From Haloarcula litorea (GTDB lineage Archaea; Halobacteriota; Halobacteria; Halobacteriales; Haloarculaceae), in the NCBI RefSeq assembly GCF_029338195.1, contig NZ_CP119779.1, positions 1,612,001 to 1,676,000 on the forward strand: a stretch of 64,000 nucleotides of DNA, given 5' to 3'. Within the stretch, counting starts at the first letter, position 1; each line of letters begins with the position of its first letter. Shown here one piece after another: positions 40,634-48,963 of the stretch. The notes under the pieces are model-generated. The model was not told the origin of the DNA. It saw only the letters and a list, made by a program, of their open reading frames with translations, and searched no databases. The position numbers were made by a program, and so were the translations under genes.

Positions 40634-41052
40634 AAACGCGCGACCGACGGGAGACCGGGACGTGCCGACCGCCACGAGACCGACCTCGGCGCACGGGCCT
40701 ACGCCGCTGACGACACCGGCGACCGGCTTCCGGGGACCGCCGCTGCCACCGATCCCCCGCGGCTGGCCCGGCCCGAGGCCGGCGAGGAATCGATCGACTG
40801 AGCCCACTCGCCCCGGACCGCCCGACAGACCGCGCCGGGGACGGCGGGGAGTGACCGGACCCGCCGCCGCCCCGTCGTCGGGCGGCCTGTACCAGCCGGC
40901 TCTGTCGGGGGCCGGGGGCTCGACCGGGCACCGATCCATACGCGAGGTTTTTATACCGAGAACGGGGTAACACCGGTTGGTGGCGATGACGAGACGTTAC
41001 CCCCGCTGAGCCCCTTGTGACGACAGCTTCACCCGAGCCACCTTCGATCGGC
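40634..41052 (+). other. Gene-free region with promoter and inverted repeat
   Basis: 419 bp between convergent genes. Most shows no coding signal. At its right end GGTTTTTATACC (40947-40956) is a good TATA box for rightward transcription, followed by an inverted repeat GGGGTAAC (40964-40971) / GTTACCCC (40996-41003). The only frame behind it is seven codons from ATG 40986. A short non-coding RNA ending near 41040 is possible. Confidence 0.4.
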
Positions 41053-42114
41053 TCAGAACTCCGTGATCACCGGAATCCCGAACGTCTCGTAGTCGGTCAT
41101 CGCCGCGAGCGTGGCCGGCGTGTCGTCGAGCGTGACGTGCTCGGAGACGACGGCCCCGGGGTCGACGGCGTCGTCCTGAACGAACCGGAGGATCTCGTCG
41201 TAACGGGCCGGCTGCATCCCGATCGCGCCGACCAGGTCGATCTCTTTCCCCACGATATCGTCCGTCGGCAGCGGGATCTCGCCGCCCTCCGCCGCCGTCG
41301 TCAGCCCGATCTGGACGTGCTGGCCGCGCTTGCGCAGACAGTCGATGGCGTTCCGGCAGGTCGCCTCCACGCCCAGCGCGTCGACCGCCACGTGGGCCCC
41401 GCCGTCGGTGAGCGCCCGGACTGCCGCCGGAACGTCGTCGGTGTCGTCGGCGTCGACGGTCTCGTCGGCACCGAGTCGGCGGGCGAAGTCGAGCTTCTCC
41501 TCGAAGAGGTCCACCGCGACGACGCGGGCACCGAGCGCGTCGGCGACGTGGACCGCCGACAGCCCGACGCCGCCACAGCCGTGGACGGCGACCCAGTCCC
41601 CGCCGTCGACGTCGGCCCGGTGGACGAGCCCGTGGAACGCGGTCATGAACCGACAGCCCAGCCCCGCCATCTCGACCGAGGAGACGCCGTCCGGGAGCGC
41701 GACGACGTTGGCGTCGGCCCGCGGGACGTGGACCTGTTCGGCGAAGGCCCCCGGGGCACCGGGTTCCAGCCCCAGCGCGATCCGGTCGTCACAGAGGTTC
41801 GCGTGGCCGGTCCGGCACTGGTGGCAGGTGCCGTCGCCGAGGTTGAACGGGACCGCGACGTGGTCGCCCTCGCGGACGGTCTCGACCTCCTCGCCGACCG
41901 CGACGACGGTGCCGGCGGGTTCGTGTCCGAGGACGTGCCCCTCCGTGAGTCCACGCTCCGCCCAGGCGGGGTCGCCCTGCCAGGCGTGCCAGTCGCTCCG
42001 GCAGATCCCGCAGGCCTCCGTCTGGACGACGACGCCGGTCGGCTCCGGCGTCGGCGCGTCGATGCTCCGGATCTCCAGCGGCTCCCCGTGGCCGGTGAAC
42101 ACTGCGGCGCGCAT
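41053..42114 (-). CDS. Zinc-dependent alcohol dehydrogenase
   Basis: A 353-residue medium-chain alcohol dehydrogenase, complete paralogue of the partial gene at window position 1. Catalytic zinc site CGICRSDWHAW...GHVLGHEPAG and CRFMTAFHG, structural zinc CHQCRTGHANLC, Rossmann motif GCGGVGLSAVHVADALGARVV. The loop GIGMQPARYDEIL near the C-terminus is shared with the paralogue (ARGMPPSRYDDLL), so the two probably accept related substrates. Oxidation of an aliphatic alcohol is likely; substrate unknown. Confidence 0.92.
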   Translation of the reverse strand: MRAAVFTGHGEPLEIRSIDAPTPEPTGVVVQTEACGICRSDWHAWQGDPAWAERGLTEGHVLGHEPAGTVVAVGEEVETVREGDHVAVPFNLGDGTCHQCRTGHANLCDDRIALGLEPGAPGAFAEQVHVPRADANVVALPDGVSSVEMAGLGCRFMTAFHGLVHRADVDGGDWVAVHGCGGVGLSAVHVADALGARVVAVDLFEEKLDFARRLGADETVDADDTDDVPAAVRALTDGGAHVAVDALGVEATCRNAIDCLRKRGQHVQIGLTTAAEGGEIPLPTDDIVGKEIDLVGAIGMQPARYDEILRFVQDDAVDPGAVVSEHVTLDDTPATLAAMTDYETFGIPVITEF

Positions 42115-42302
42115 GCCACGCTCTACCGCGGTCACGAGCAAAACAGTATCCCCTCGCTCGCGGGTCCGCGATCGACTCCCGGGACGGATCGACGGGGGTA
42201 TCGAATCCCCTCCGTTCGGCCGGAGGAGTCCCGGACGGGGAGCCGCCGCCGATCGGTCTCTGTCGCGTCGAAACCGCCCCGATCGTCTCCGGAGGTCCCG
42301 GA

Positions 42303-42659
42303 TCAGAACGGCGCGTCGGGTCCCTCGTCTGCCCCGCCCGCGTCGGCTCCCCGCTCCTCGATCGGGCCGTCCCAGCCCTGCAGGCCGGGCGCGAAGCTCT
42401 CGACGCGGCCCTCGAACCCCTCGTAGGAGGCGATGAGCCGCGCGGCCTGGACGCTCGATTTCCCCTTCGGACACACCGTCACCACGCGGTCGTCGCCGTC
42501 GAACTGCTCGACCTCGTCGACGAGTCGCCCGAGCGGGACGTTCTCGCTGCCGGGGATGTGGCCCCGTGCGAACGCCGCGGGCGATCGGATGTCGACCACG
42601 CGGGCGGCCTCGTCGTCGAGCACCGACCGGAGCTCCTCGCCGTCGATCTCGCCGTCCAT
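42303..42659 (-). CDS. Rhodanese-domain protein
   Basis: A 118-residue single rhodanese. It contains VVDIRSPAAFARGHIPGSENVPLG and the active-site loop VVTVCPKGKSSVQAA with catalytic Cys73 region, followed by VESFAPGLQGWDGPIE. The C-terminal 20 residues are an acidic tail. It would transfer sulfane sulfur. It stands alone in a 190-bp/40-bp spaced position upstream of the NUDIX gene block. Confidence 0.9.
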   Translation of the reverse strand: MDGEIDGEELRSVLDDEAARVVDIRSPAAFARGHIPGSENVPLGRLVDEVEQFDGDDRVVTVCPKGKSSVQAARLIASYEGFEGRVESFAPGLQGWDGPIEERGADAGGADEGPDAPF

Positions 42660-42698
42660 ACACGGTGTCTGTCGGTACGGGCCTAAACCTCCGTCGGA

Positions 42699-43241
42699 CT
42701 ACAGCAGGTCCTCGGCCCGGGCCAGCAGGATCCCCTCGATGGTGGCGTCGTTGGCCGGCTCGCGGCGGGCGACCGACAGCGCCTCCTCGACCGGCACCGT
42801 CGTCACCGAGAGGAACTCGTTGTCGTCGAGGTCCCGGTCGACCGGCTCCAGTCCCTCCGCGAAGACGATGCCCCGGCGGTGTCGCAGGACGCCGGTCGAA
42901 CACCAGAACTCCTCCAACAGCGAGACGCCCGCCGGCTCGAACCCGGTCTCCTCGCGGAGCTCGCGCGCCCCGGCGGCCGTGTAGGACTCGCCGTCCTCGA
43001 CGATGCCCGCGGGCAGTTCCAGACACTGCTCGCGGATGGTGGGCCGGTACTGGTCGACGAACACGAGCTCGTCGCCGGTGCGGGCGACGACGACGACGGC
43101 GTCGGGCAGCTCGGCCCAGTAGTACTTCTTCTCGGAGCCGTCGGGCTGGCGCACGCGGTCGTAGCCGCCGGTGTACCAGCCGGTCTCGTACTCGGCCGCC
43201 GAGTCGACGACGGGCCACTCGTGGGTCGGCTCGCGGGTCAT
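42699..43241 (-). CDS. NUDIX hydrolase, ADP-ribose pyrophosphatase-like
   Basis: A 180-residue NUDIX protein. The Nudix box runs GIVEDGESYTAAGARELREETGFEP, with the REx2EExGF core. The N-terminal VVVVARTGDELVFVDQYRP and LELPAGIVEDGE are typical of ADP-sugar pyrophosphatases that clear ADP-ribose. Its ATG overlaps the stop of the upstream small membrane protein (ATGA), the last link in a three-gene coupled series running from 44064 down. Confidence 0.87.
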   Translation of the reverse strand: MTREPTHEWPVVDSAAEYETGWYTGGYDRVRQPDGSEKKYYWAELPDAVVVVARTGDELVFVDQYRPTIREQCLELPAGIVEDGESYTAAGARELREETGFEPAGVSLLEEFWCSTGVLRHRRGIVFAEGLEPVDRDLDDNEFLSVTTVPVEEALSVARREPANDATIEGILLARAEDLL

Positions 43242-43651
43242 GGTTGCTGTGTCACCGCGAGCCGGTAAAGCGTACCGTCGTGGCGCACGCGGACCCCCTC
43301 GCCGGCGACGGCGTCGGGGTACTGCTGGCGGAGCGCGTCGAGTTCGTCGAACGGCGAGTGGGTGAACGCCCCCTTCAGCCCGACCGGCCCGCGCCAGTAG
43401 GGGGCCGAGCGGCCGCTCGCGTCCGCGGAGGCGTTGCCCAGCGCGCCCGTCGTGTAGGGGTACCGCCGGTCGGCGAGCGCGCTGGCGTTCACGGCGCTGG
43501 CGTTCCCGCCGGCAGTCGCGTTCCCCGCCGGCGTCGCGGTCAGGTAGTAGGGATCGCCCGACTGCAGGTAGCTCGGGAGCGCACCCAGCGCGAGCAGGGC
43601 GAGGAGCACGACGGCCACGCCGAGGAGGAAGTTCCGCGTGACCCGGCGCAT
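43238..43651 (-). CDS. Membrane-anchored conserved hypothetical protein
   Basis: A 137-residue protein with one N-terminal helix (FLLGVAVVLLALLALGALP) and an extracellular-type domain rich in Asn, Ala and Thr, with several N-x-S/T sites (GNATAG, GNASAV, GNASAD). The C-terminal part FDELDALRQQYPDAV...GVRVRHDGTLYRLAV has no assigned fold. It overlaps both neighbours: the DUF5809 gene stop by one base and the NUDIX start by ATGA. No function can be assigned. Confidence 0.75.
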   Translation of the reverse strand: MRRVTRNFLLGVAVVLLALLALGALPSYLQSGDPYYLTATPAGNATAGGNASAVNASALADRRYPYTTGALGNASADASGRSAPYWRGPVGLKGAFTHSPFDELDALRQQYPDAVAGEGVRVRHDGTLYRLAVTQQP

Positions 43652-44064
43652 CAGACGACCTCGCTGTAGATGCGGCCGAAGGCCTGCCGGCGGAGGGTGC
43701 CGACGGCGGCCTCGCGCTCGTCCTGGAAGGTGGCCGCGACGGCTTCGTCGGCGAACGCGGGCGCGTGCCAGACGACGCCGTCGACGTGCTCGCTCCCGAG
43801 GACCGTCACCTCGTGGTCGGCGTCGGCCCGCCAGTCCTCGAACTCCGCGCGGGTGCCGACCGTCACCGCGAGCGACTCCGCGAACAGGGCGTCGCGGGCC
43901 GTCTCGACCACGTCGCCGGTCACGCGCTCGCGGTACTCCTCGCCGTCCAGTCCCATCGCCTTCGCGACCTCCTTGACGACGACCTGCGCGGTCGACCCGA
44001 CCGCCTCGTAGCGGTCCCGGGCCGCCTCGGCCGTCGCCGGCGCGAACTGCCCCTCTGTCTCCAT
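43651..44064 (-). CDS. DUF5809-type protein
   Basis: A 137-residue soluble alpha/beta protein conserved in haloarchaea (DUF5809): begins ETEGQFAPATAEAARDRYEAVG, has AQVVVKEVAKAMGLD and ends FQDEREAAVGTLRRQAFGRIY. Function unknown. It is adjacent to the DUF5810 zinc-finger gene, an arrangement I recall as common in haloarchaea, and overlaps the following membrane-protein gene by one base. Confidence 0.75.
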   Translation of the reverse strand: METEGQFAPATAEAARDRYEAVGSTAQVVVKEVAKAMGLDGEEYRERVTGDVVETARDALFAESLAVTVGTRAEFEDWRADADHEVTVLGSEHVDGVVWHAPAFADEAVAATFQDEREAAVGTLRRQAFGRIYSEVV

Positions 44065-44088
44065 ACCCGGCCGTAGGCGCTCGCGGGC

Positions 44089-44574
44089 TTACTCGGTTTC
44101 GGCTTCGTCGTCGCCCGCCCCGCCGTCCGCGTCCGGTTCGCCGTCGCTTCCACCGCCGTCCGCGCCTGCCTCGTCGTCCGCCGCCCCCTCGTCGAGCATC
44201 GCCCGCGTGAGGTCGCGGGCCTCGGCCAGCACCTCGCGGTCGTCCTCGCTCAGGTCACGGGGGCCGCGGTGGCTGTCGGCCCCGGGCGGCAGGTCCCCGG
44301 TGCCGCCGTGGTCGTGTCCGTGCCGGGCCTCGCCGTGGGCGTGGCCGTCGTCCACGCCGCTCTCCTCGAACACCTGCGGGTACTCCGTCTCCTCGGCGCG
44401 GTCGACGACCGCCTCGGCCAGTTCTGTCTCGCCCAGTTGGCCCCACCCCTCGACGTGGTCGTCCAGCCACGCCTCGTGGTCGTCGCCGCCGGTCATCGCG
44501 GTGAACGCCAGGTGGTTCGCGAGGTGGCCCGCGTCGGCCTGCGGGTCGCCACAGACAGGACAGGCGTATCCCAT
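44089..44574 (-). CDS. DUF5810-type zinc-finger protein
   Basis: A 161-residue protein. N-terminal C2H2-like zinc site YACPVCGDPQADAGHLANHLAF; a central helical part; a His-rich segment DDGHAHGEARHGHDHGG; and a strongly acidic Gly/Asp tail of 30 residues. Its neighbour is the DUF5809 gene 24 bp downstream. The family is unnamed; a nucleic-acid or metal-binding role is plausible from the Cys/His content only. Confidence 0.75.
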   Translation of the reverse strand: MGYACPVCGDPQADAGHLANHLAFTAMTGGDDHEAWLDDHVEGWGQLGETELAEAVVDRAEETEYPQVFEESGVDDGHAHGEARHGHDHGGTGDLPPGADSHRGPRDLSEDDREVLAEARDLTRAMLDEGAADDEAGADGGGSDGEPDADGGAGDDEAETE

Positions 44575-44613
44575 GTCCGGCGACAGACGCGCCAGCCGTA
44601 TAGCTGGCCGGGT

Positions 44614-45135
44614 TCAGAGCAGTCGCACCATCACGAGCGCGTTCTCGCCGTTGTCGTAGTAGTTCGGGATGGTCTTGCGGTGCTCGAAGCCGAACTCCCG
44701 GTAGAGCCGGCGCGCGCCCGAGTTGTCGGCCCGGACCTCCAGCTTGACCGAGCCGGCACCGGCCGCCGACAGCACGCCCAGGGCCCGCTCCAGCAGCGCC
44801 GTCGCGACGCCGCCCCGCCGGTAGTCCGAACGGACCGCCAGGTCCTTGATGTGACCCATCGGCGTCCCGTGGTTCGGCACCGTGTCCGCGATGACGTAGC
44901 CCGCGACGGTCGGCACGTCGTCCTCGATCCCGGTCTCGGCCACGAGGAAGCCCGGCTCGCTCAGATAGCTCTCCAGCGCCGAGAACGGCCACGGCTGCGG
45001 GAAGGCGGCCTGCTCGATGCGGTGGACCTCCAGCAGGTCGGCCTGTTCGGCCTGCCGGACCGTCGGCCGGTCGGCGTCGCCCGGACCGTCGGGTGCGACC
45101 GTCGTCACGTCCGTGCGTACGCGGTGACTCCACAT
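44614..45135 (-). CDS. rimI: GNAT acetyltransferase, RimI-like
   Basis: A 173-residue GNAT enzyme. The acetyl-CoA loop is VRSDYRRGGVATALLERAL (R/Q-x-x-G-x-G/A pattern), followed by LEVRADNSGARRLYREFGF, the N/Y-containing motif B typical of RimI/Ard1 N-terminal acetyltransferases. It would acetylate protein N-termini. The start is uncertain: ATG 45135 gives 23 extra residues before the domain; a GTG a few codons later is possible. Confidence 0.82.
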   Translation of the reverse strand: MWSHRVRTDVTTVAPDGPGDADRPTVRQAEQADLLEVHRIEQAAFPQPWPFSALESYLSEPGFLVAETGIEDDVPTVAGYVIADTVPNHGTPMGHIKDLAVRSDYRRGGVATALLERALGVLSAAGAGSVKLEVRADNSGARRLYREFGFEHRKTIPNYYDNGENALVMVRLL

Positions 45136-45239
45136 AGATGTTGTCGCCGACCGCCCCGCTCCGCGATTCCGGAACCACTTTGTCCGCGCTCGTCCCCGCT
45201 TGGCTCGGACCCGGCCGCACGCGCCGGTCCCGCTCACGC

Positions 45240-45620
45240 ATGACAGACACCCACCCGCTCGCGGTCGTCGAGACGGTCGTCCTGGTCGGCATCGGCGGCT
45301 TCGCCGGCTCGAACCTCCGGTACTTCGTCGCGGGCGTCCTGCCGGGGCTGCCCGGGACCCTGCTGGTCAACGCCGCCGGGAGCTTCGCGCTCGGGGTCCT
45401 CGTGTACGAGGCCCACCGGATCGGCGTGCTGGCCGACGAGACCAGCCTCGCGGCGTCGACGGGCTTTCTCTCCTCCTTTACCACGTACAGTACGTTCGCG
45501 CTCCAGACCGCCCGGGCCGCCGAGTGGGCGCTGCTCAACGTCGGCGCGAACTACGCGCTTGGGTTCGCCGGCGTCCTCGCCGCCCGGGCCGCCGTCGACG
45601 CCGTCGGGGGTGGTGACTGA
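45240..45620 (+). CDS. crcB: Fluoride channel subunit (Fluc/CrcB), first of pair
   Basis: A 126-residue four-helix membrane protein that expels fluoride. Fluc motifs: GIGGFAGSNLRYFVAG, TLLVNAAGSFALGVL (pore Asn) and GFLSSFTTYSTFALQ (the T-x-S-T-F phenylalanine-box). Its stop overlaps the ATG of the second subunit by one base. Such two-gene arrangements encode heterodimeric Fluc channels. No fluoride riboswitch is recognisable upstream. Confidence 0.92.
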   Translation: MTDTHPLAVVETVVLVGIGGFAGSNLRYFVAGVLPGLPGTLLVNAAGSFALGVLVYEAHRIGVLADETSLAASTGFLSSFTTYSTFALQTARAAEWALLNVGANYALGFAGVLAARAAVDAVGGGD

Positions 45621-45988
45621 TGGTGGCGGTCGAACCGGCTCACCTCGTCGGCACCGGGGGCGCGGTCGGCGCGATCTGCCGGTACTACCTCGGCCGGGCC
45701 GTCGACCGCGAGGGGTTCCCCGTCGGGACGCTGACGGTCAACGTCGTCGGGAGCTTCGTCCTCGGGCTGATCACCTTCGCCGGGGCGGGGACCGACGTGC
45801 TCCTGCTGGTCGGGACCGGAGCCTGCGGATCGTTCACCACGTTCTCGTCGTTCTCGGTCGACACCGTCCGGCTCTGGGAGCGCGGCCGCCCGGCGGCCGC
45901 CGTCGGAAACGCCGCGGTCAATCTCGCCGGCGCGCTGCTGGCCGTCGCGCTCGCCCGCGGCCTCGTGACACTCGTGGCTGGCCTCTGA
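45620..45988 (+). CDS. crcB: Fluoride channel subunit (Fluc/CrcB), second of pair
   Basis: A 122-residue four-helix Fluc subunit: GTGGAVGAICRYYLG, GTLTVNVVGSFVLGLI (pore Asn) and GTGACGSFTTFSSFSVD (Phe box). Partner of the preceding subunit, with the start codon overlapping its stop. The two chains have different N-termini and helix faces, consistent with antiparallel heterodimer assembly. Confidence 0.92.
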   Translation: MVAVEPAHLVGTGGAVGAICRYYLGRAVDREGFPVGTLTVNVVGSFVLGLITFAGAGTDVLLLVGTGACGSFTTFSSFSVDTVRLWERGRPAAAVGNAAVNLAGALLAVALARGLVTLVAGL

Positions 45989-46000
45989 GTCGACGGCGCG

Positions 46001-47029
46001 TCAGCGACACCCCCCGTCTCCGTCCACCGCCCGCGGGCTGGCCCCGCCGTCGGGCGTCCGGCGCTCGCGCACCCGGACGTGGTGGACCGTCTCCGTCGCG
46101 TCGTCGACGACCAGCGCGGCCCCCGTCTCGGTCGGGAGCCGCTCGTCGAGCGCGTCGAGGTACGTGGGCCGGGCCCCGCGCAGCGCCGCCACGTCGCGCT
46201 CGCTGGTCAGCCGGTGGGCGACAAGGAGGTCCGCCTGCGAGACGGCCACGTCGGGGAGCGCGCTCGGCCGCTGGGTCGCCAGCCAGCAACTCACCCCCGG
46301 CCGCCGCCCCCGGGTCAGTAACCGCCGGAGCGGCCGCCCGGCGACGCCGTCGGTGAACGCGTGTGCCTCGTCGACCAGCAGCCACGGGAGGCGGTCGACG
46401 GCTCCCGCGACGCGCCCGCCGTACAGCGCCCCCGCGACGGCCGCGAGGACGGCGTTGGCCGGTGCGCGGTCGAGCCCGGACAGCGACAGCACGGTCGCGT
46501 CGCCGTCACAGAGGTCCGTCGCCGTCAGTCCGTCGGCGTCGAAGACGCCCCACGCCGCCGCCAGGTCGAGGTGATTGGCGGCCGCTCGGCGGGCGGCGGC
46601 GGCCGCGTCACAGTCCGCGACCCGCTCGCGCATCCCGGCCAGCGTCTCGGCCTCGCTCGCGGCCCGCCAGACGAGCGCGCCCGCCCCGGACTCCGGAGCC
46701 AGTCCCAGCAGCGAACACCACGCTCGCGGCCCCAGCGCGTCCGCGCTGACACGCGGCGGTTCGACCCGACCGATCCCCGCGTCCGCCAGCGGGCCGAACG
46801 CGCCCATCGGGTCCGCGACGACGGGCGCGACGCCGTCGGCCGCCGCCAGTCCCTCCAGCAGGACGCCCAGCGTGTGTGTCTTCCCGGCCCCGCGCTTGCC
46901 GACGACCAGGCCCGCGTGCGGTCGGTTCAGGTCGACGTCGACCGCCGCCCCGGGACTCCCGTCGCGGGCCCGGTAGTGGCCCAGCCGTCCCGTCGGTCCG
47001 TCTCCTCGCTCGCGCCCGATGACCACCAT
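46001..47029 (-). CDS. HerA/FtsK-like P-loop ATPase
   Basis: A 342-residue ATPase. Walker A is VVGKRGAGKTHTLG, Walker B WLLVDEAHAF, and the sensor region reads CWLATQRPSALPDVAVSQAD, as in HerA/VirB4-like translocase ATPases. An N-terminal RARDGSPGAAVDVDLNRPHA leads into the P-loop. It is short and lacks the extra HerA barrel domain. Convergent with crcB. A partner such as NurA is not nearby, so its DNA or protein substrate is unknown. Confidence 0.8.
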   Translation of the reverse strand: MVVIGRERGDGPTGRLGHYRARDGSPGAAVDVDLNRPHAGLVVGKRGAGKTHTLGVLLEGLAAADGVAPVVADPMGAFGPLADAGIGRVEPPRVSADALGPRAWCSLLGLAPESGAGALVWRAASEAETLAGMRERVADCDAAAAARRAAANHLDLAAAWGVFDADGLTATDLCDGDATVLSLSGLDRAPANAVLAAVAGALYGGRVAGAVDRLPWLLVDEAHAFTDGVAGRPLRRLLTRGRRPGVSCWLATQRPSALPDVAVSQADLLVAHRLTSERDVAALRGARPTYLDALDERLPTETGAALVVDDATETVHHVRVRERRTPDGGASPRAVDGDGGCR

Positions 47030-47104
47030 AGCGTGGCTGGTCCCGTCTCCGTACTTGAACCCCCGTCCGAGCGTTCAAGTGGGAACCCGGGGCCAGGGGG
47101 GTCT

Positions 47105-47548
47105 ATGTGTGCGTCACTGCGTGCGGACGAACGAGCGATCGAGGGGCTCCCGATCCGGCTGGTCATCTCACTGGTGGTCGGCGTCGCCTGCCTCAGCGTG
47201 ATGATGGGGACGATCTCCGGCATCGAGACGCTCCAGGTCACGGAGGTCGACGTGGAGCCACACCCCGAGGTGACGACGCCCGGAGGTACGAACGTCACCG
47301 TCACGGTCGTCGACCCGGAGGGGTCTCCGGTCTCGGGCGCGACGGTGGTCGCAAAGAGCGGGTCGGCCCGGCTCTCGTCGGTGGCGACCGCCGAGACCGG
47401 GGCGGGCGGGAACGCGACGCTCTCGCTGTCGCCGTCACTGGGGCCGAACCAGCAGGAGGGGACGGTCGTCTTCGACGTGAAACCGCCGGCGGGCAGCAGC
47501 TACCAGGACACGCGGACGAACACGCACCTGCTCGTGGTCGAGTCCTAG
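47105..47548 (+). CDS. Pilin-like N-terminus with Ig-like carboxypeptidase-regulatory domain
   Basis: A 147-residue exported protein. The N-terminus DERAIEGLPIRLVISLVVGV and the following hydrophobic run resemble archaellin/pilin-type class III segments, with no clear processing site. The remainder (HPEVTTPGGTNVTVTVVDPE, then SPVSGATVVAKSG...) is a beta-sandwich of the carboxypeptidase-regulatory/Big type. A surface-anchored, perhaps DUF7382-related protein. It is convergent with the methyltransferase-like gene; the stop codons overlap in CTAG. Confidence 0.7.
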   Translation: MCASLRADERAIEGLPIRLVISLVVGVACLSVMMGTISGIETLQVTEVDVEPHPEVTTPGGTNVTVTVVDPEGSPVSGATVVAKSGSARLSSVATAETGAGGNATLSLSPSLGPNQQEGTVVFDVKPPAGSSYQDTRTNTHLLVVES

Positions 47549-48273
47549 TCCCAGTCGATCCAGTCCTGCTCCCACCCGGCCCGTGACTGGGCCTGCCGGC
47601 GGGCGTGCTCCCGGTCCTCGCGGCGGGTCCGGTTGCGCTCGACGGTGTCGGCCTGCTCGCCCTCGACGAGCATCGGCCGGAAGGCGACCCCGCCGAGCCG
47701 CTCGGTGTCGCCCCCGGGCTGGACGACCGCGAGGCTCTGTTGTCCGGTTCCGAGCGGCATCACCAGCCGGCCGTCCTCGGCCAGCTGGTCGAGCAGCGCC
47801 CGGGGCGGTTCGACGGCGGCGGCCTCCACGAGGATGCGGTCGTAGGGGGCGTACTCCGGCAGGCCGTCGGCCCCGTCGCGCCGGTCGACGAGGACGCCGC
47901 CGTAGCCCGCCTCCGCGAGGTTCGATCGCGCGTCGAAGACGAGCCGGCGCGTGATGTCGATGGCCTGGACGTTCGCGGCCCCGACGTGCTCGGCGAGGAC
48001 GGCGGCCGTGTAGCCGACGCCGGCCCCGACGACGAGCACCTCGTCGTCGTCCTCGGGCGCGAGCGCCTCCAGCAGCCGCGCGACGGTGCTGGGCGAGAGG
48101 ACGCGGGTCCCGAGCCGCTCGAACGGGCGGTCGGTGTAGGCCTGCTCCTCGCCGACGAACGGCTCCCGCGGGACCGCCCGCATCGCCGACGACAGCCACG
48201 CGCTCCGCACGACGCCAGTGCTGTCGTGCTGGAGGCCGTCGACCATATCGTCCCGCAGCACCGCTGGGTCCAT
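47545..48273 (-). CDS. Protein-L-isoaspartate methyltransferase-like protein
   Basis: A 242-residue SAM-dependent methyltransferase related to Pcm. Motif I is VLVVGAGVGYTAAVLAEHVG; the N-terminal AMRAVPREPFVGEEQAYTDRP and post-I QAIDITRRL follow the Pcm pattern, but the substrate region (LSPSTVARLLEAL in place of ISAPRMVGMMAEL) is divergent. The C-terminal 40 residues are an extra charged tail. It lies downstream of the canonical pcm gene and probably arose by tandem duplication. Confidence 0.85.
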   Translation of the reverse strand: MDPAVLRDDMVDGLQHDSTGVVRSAWLSSAMRAVPREPFVGEEQAYTDRPFERLGTRVLSPSTVARLLEALAPEDDDEVLVVGAGVGYTAAVLAEHVGAANVQAIDITRRLVFDARSNLAEAGYGGVLVDRRDGADGLPEYAPYDRILVEAAAVEPPRALLDQLAEDGRLVMPLGTGQQSLAVVQPGGDTERLGGVAFRPMLVEGEQADTVERNRTRREDREHARRQAQSRAGWEQDWIDWD

Positions 48274-48329
48274 ATCCGAGGTTCCCGCTGGACGTATATG
48301 AATGGCGCGCCCGGCGGCGGCCGGCACCC

Positions 48330-48962
48330 TCACTGCAACGGGACGAACCGCACCGCACCGTGGTCCTCGCGGTCGAGCGATCCGTCCGCCCGGCGACGCG
48401 CCCGCACGAGCGTCTGGCTGTGCGAGCCGATCGGCGCGAGCAACAGGCCGCCGGGTCGGACCTGTTCGACCACGGCCTCGGGGAACTCCGGGGCCGCACA
48501 GGTCAGGTACGCGCGGTCGTAGGGCGCGTGGTCCGGCCAGCCCTCGCGGCCGTCGCCGGCCCGGACCGACACGTCGCCGTAGCCCGTCTCGGCCAGCGTC
48601 GCGCGCGCCAGTTCGGCGAGCTCGTCGTGGTACTCCACGCTGTGGACGTGGTCGGGACCGACCAGCTCGGCGGTGACGGCGGCGTGGTAGCCGCGGCCGG
48701 TCCCGATCTCGAGGACCCGGTCGCCCGGTTCGAGGTTCAGCAGTTCGGCCATCATCCCGACCATGCGTGGCGCGGAGATGGTCTGGTCCTGCCCGATCGG
48801 CAGCGGGCGGTCGTCGTAGGCGTCGCGCCGCCGCTGCTCGGGGACGAACTCGTGGCGCGGGACGGTCCGCATCGCGTCGAGGACGGCCCCGTCGTCGACC
48901 CGGGTATTCCGGAGGCGCTGGACCAGGCGCTCGCGGGCGTCGTCGGGGTCGAACCCGGCCAT
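48330..48962 (-). CDS. pcm: Protein-L-isoaspartate O-methyltransferase
   Basis: A 210-residue repair enzyme that methylates L-isoaspartyl residues in damaged proteins. VPRHEFVPEQRRRDAYDDRPLPIG, GQDQTISAPRMVGMMAEL and motif I VLEIGTGRGYHAAV are diagnostic. It starts one base after the HVO_0476-type zinc-finger gene, with which it forms an operon, and is followed after 56 bp by its paralogue. Confidence 0.94.
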   Translation of the reverse strand: MAGFDPDDARERLVQRLRNTRVDDGAVLDAMRTVPRHEFVPEQRRRDAYDDRPLPIGQDQTISAPRMVGMMAELLNLEPGDRVLEIGTGRGYHAAVTAELVGPDHVHSVEYHDELAELARATLAETGYGDVSVRAGDGREGWPDHAPYDRAYLTCAAPEFPEAVVEQVRPGGLLLAPIGSHSQTLVRARRRADGSLDREDHGAVRFVPLQ

Positions 48963-48963
48963 C

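Noticed and set aside
40986..41009. Seven-codon frame ATG...TGA after the TATA box at 40947
   Set aside because: Too short to support as a gene without expression data; recorded instead as a possible non-coding transcript.
45136..45239. Possible fluoride riboswitch before the Fluc pair
   Set aside because: No crcB-motif core or pseudoknot pairing could be found in the 104-bp gap.
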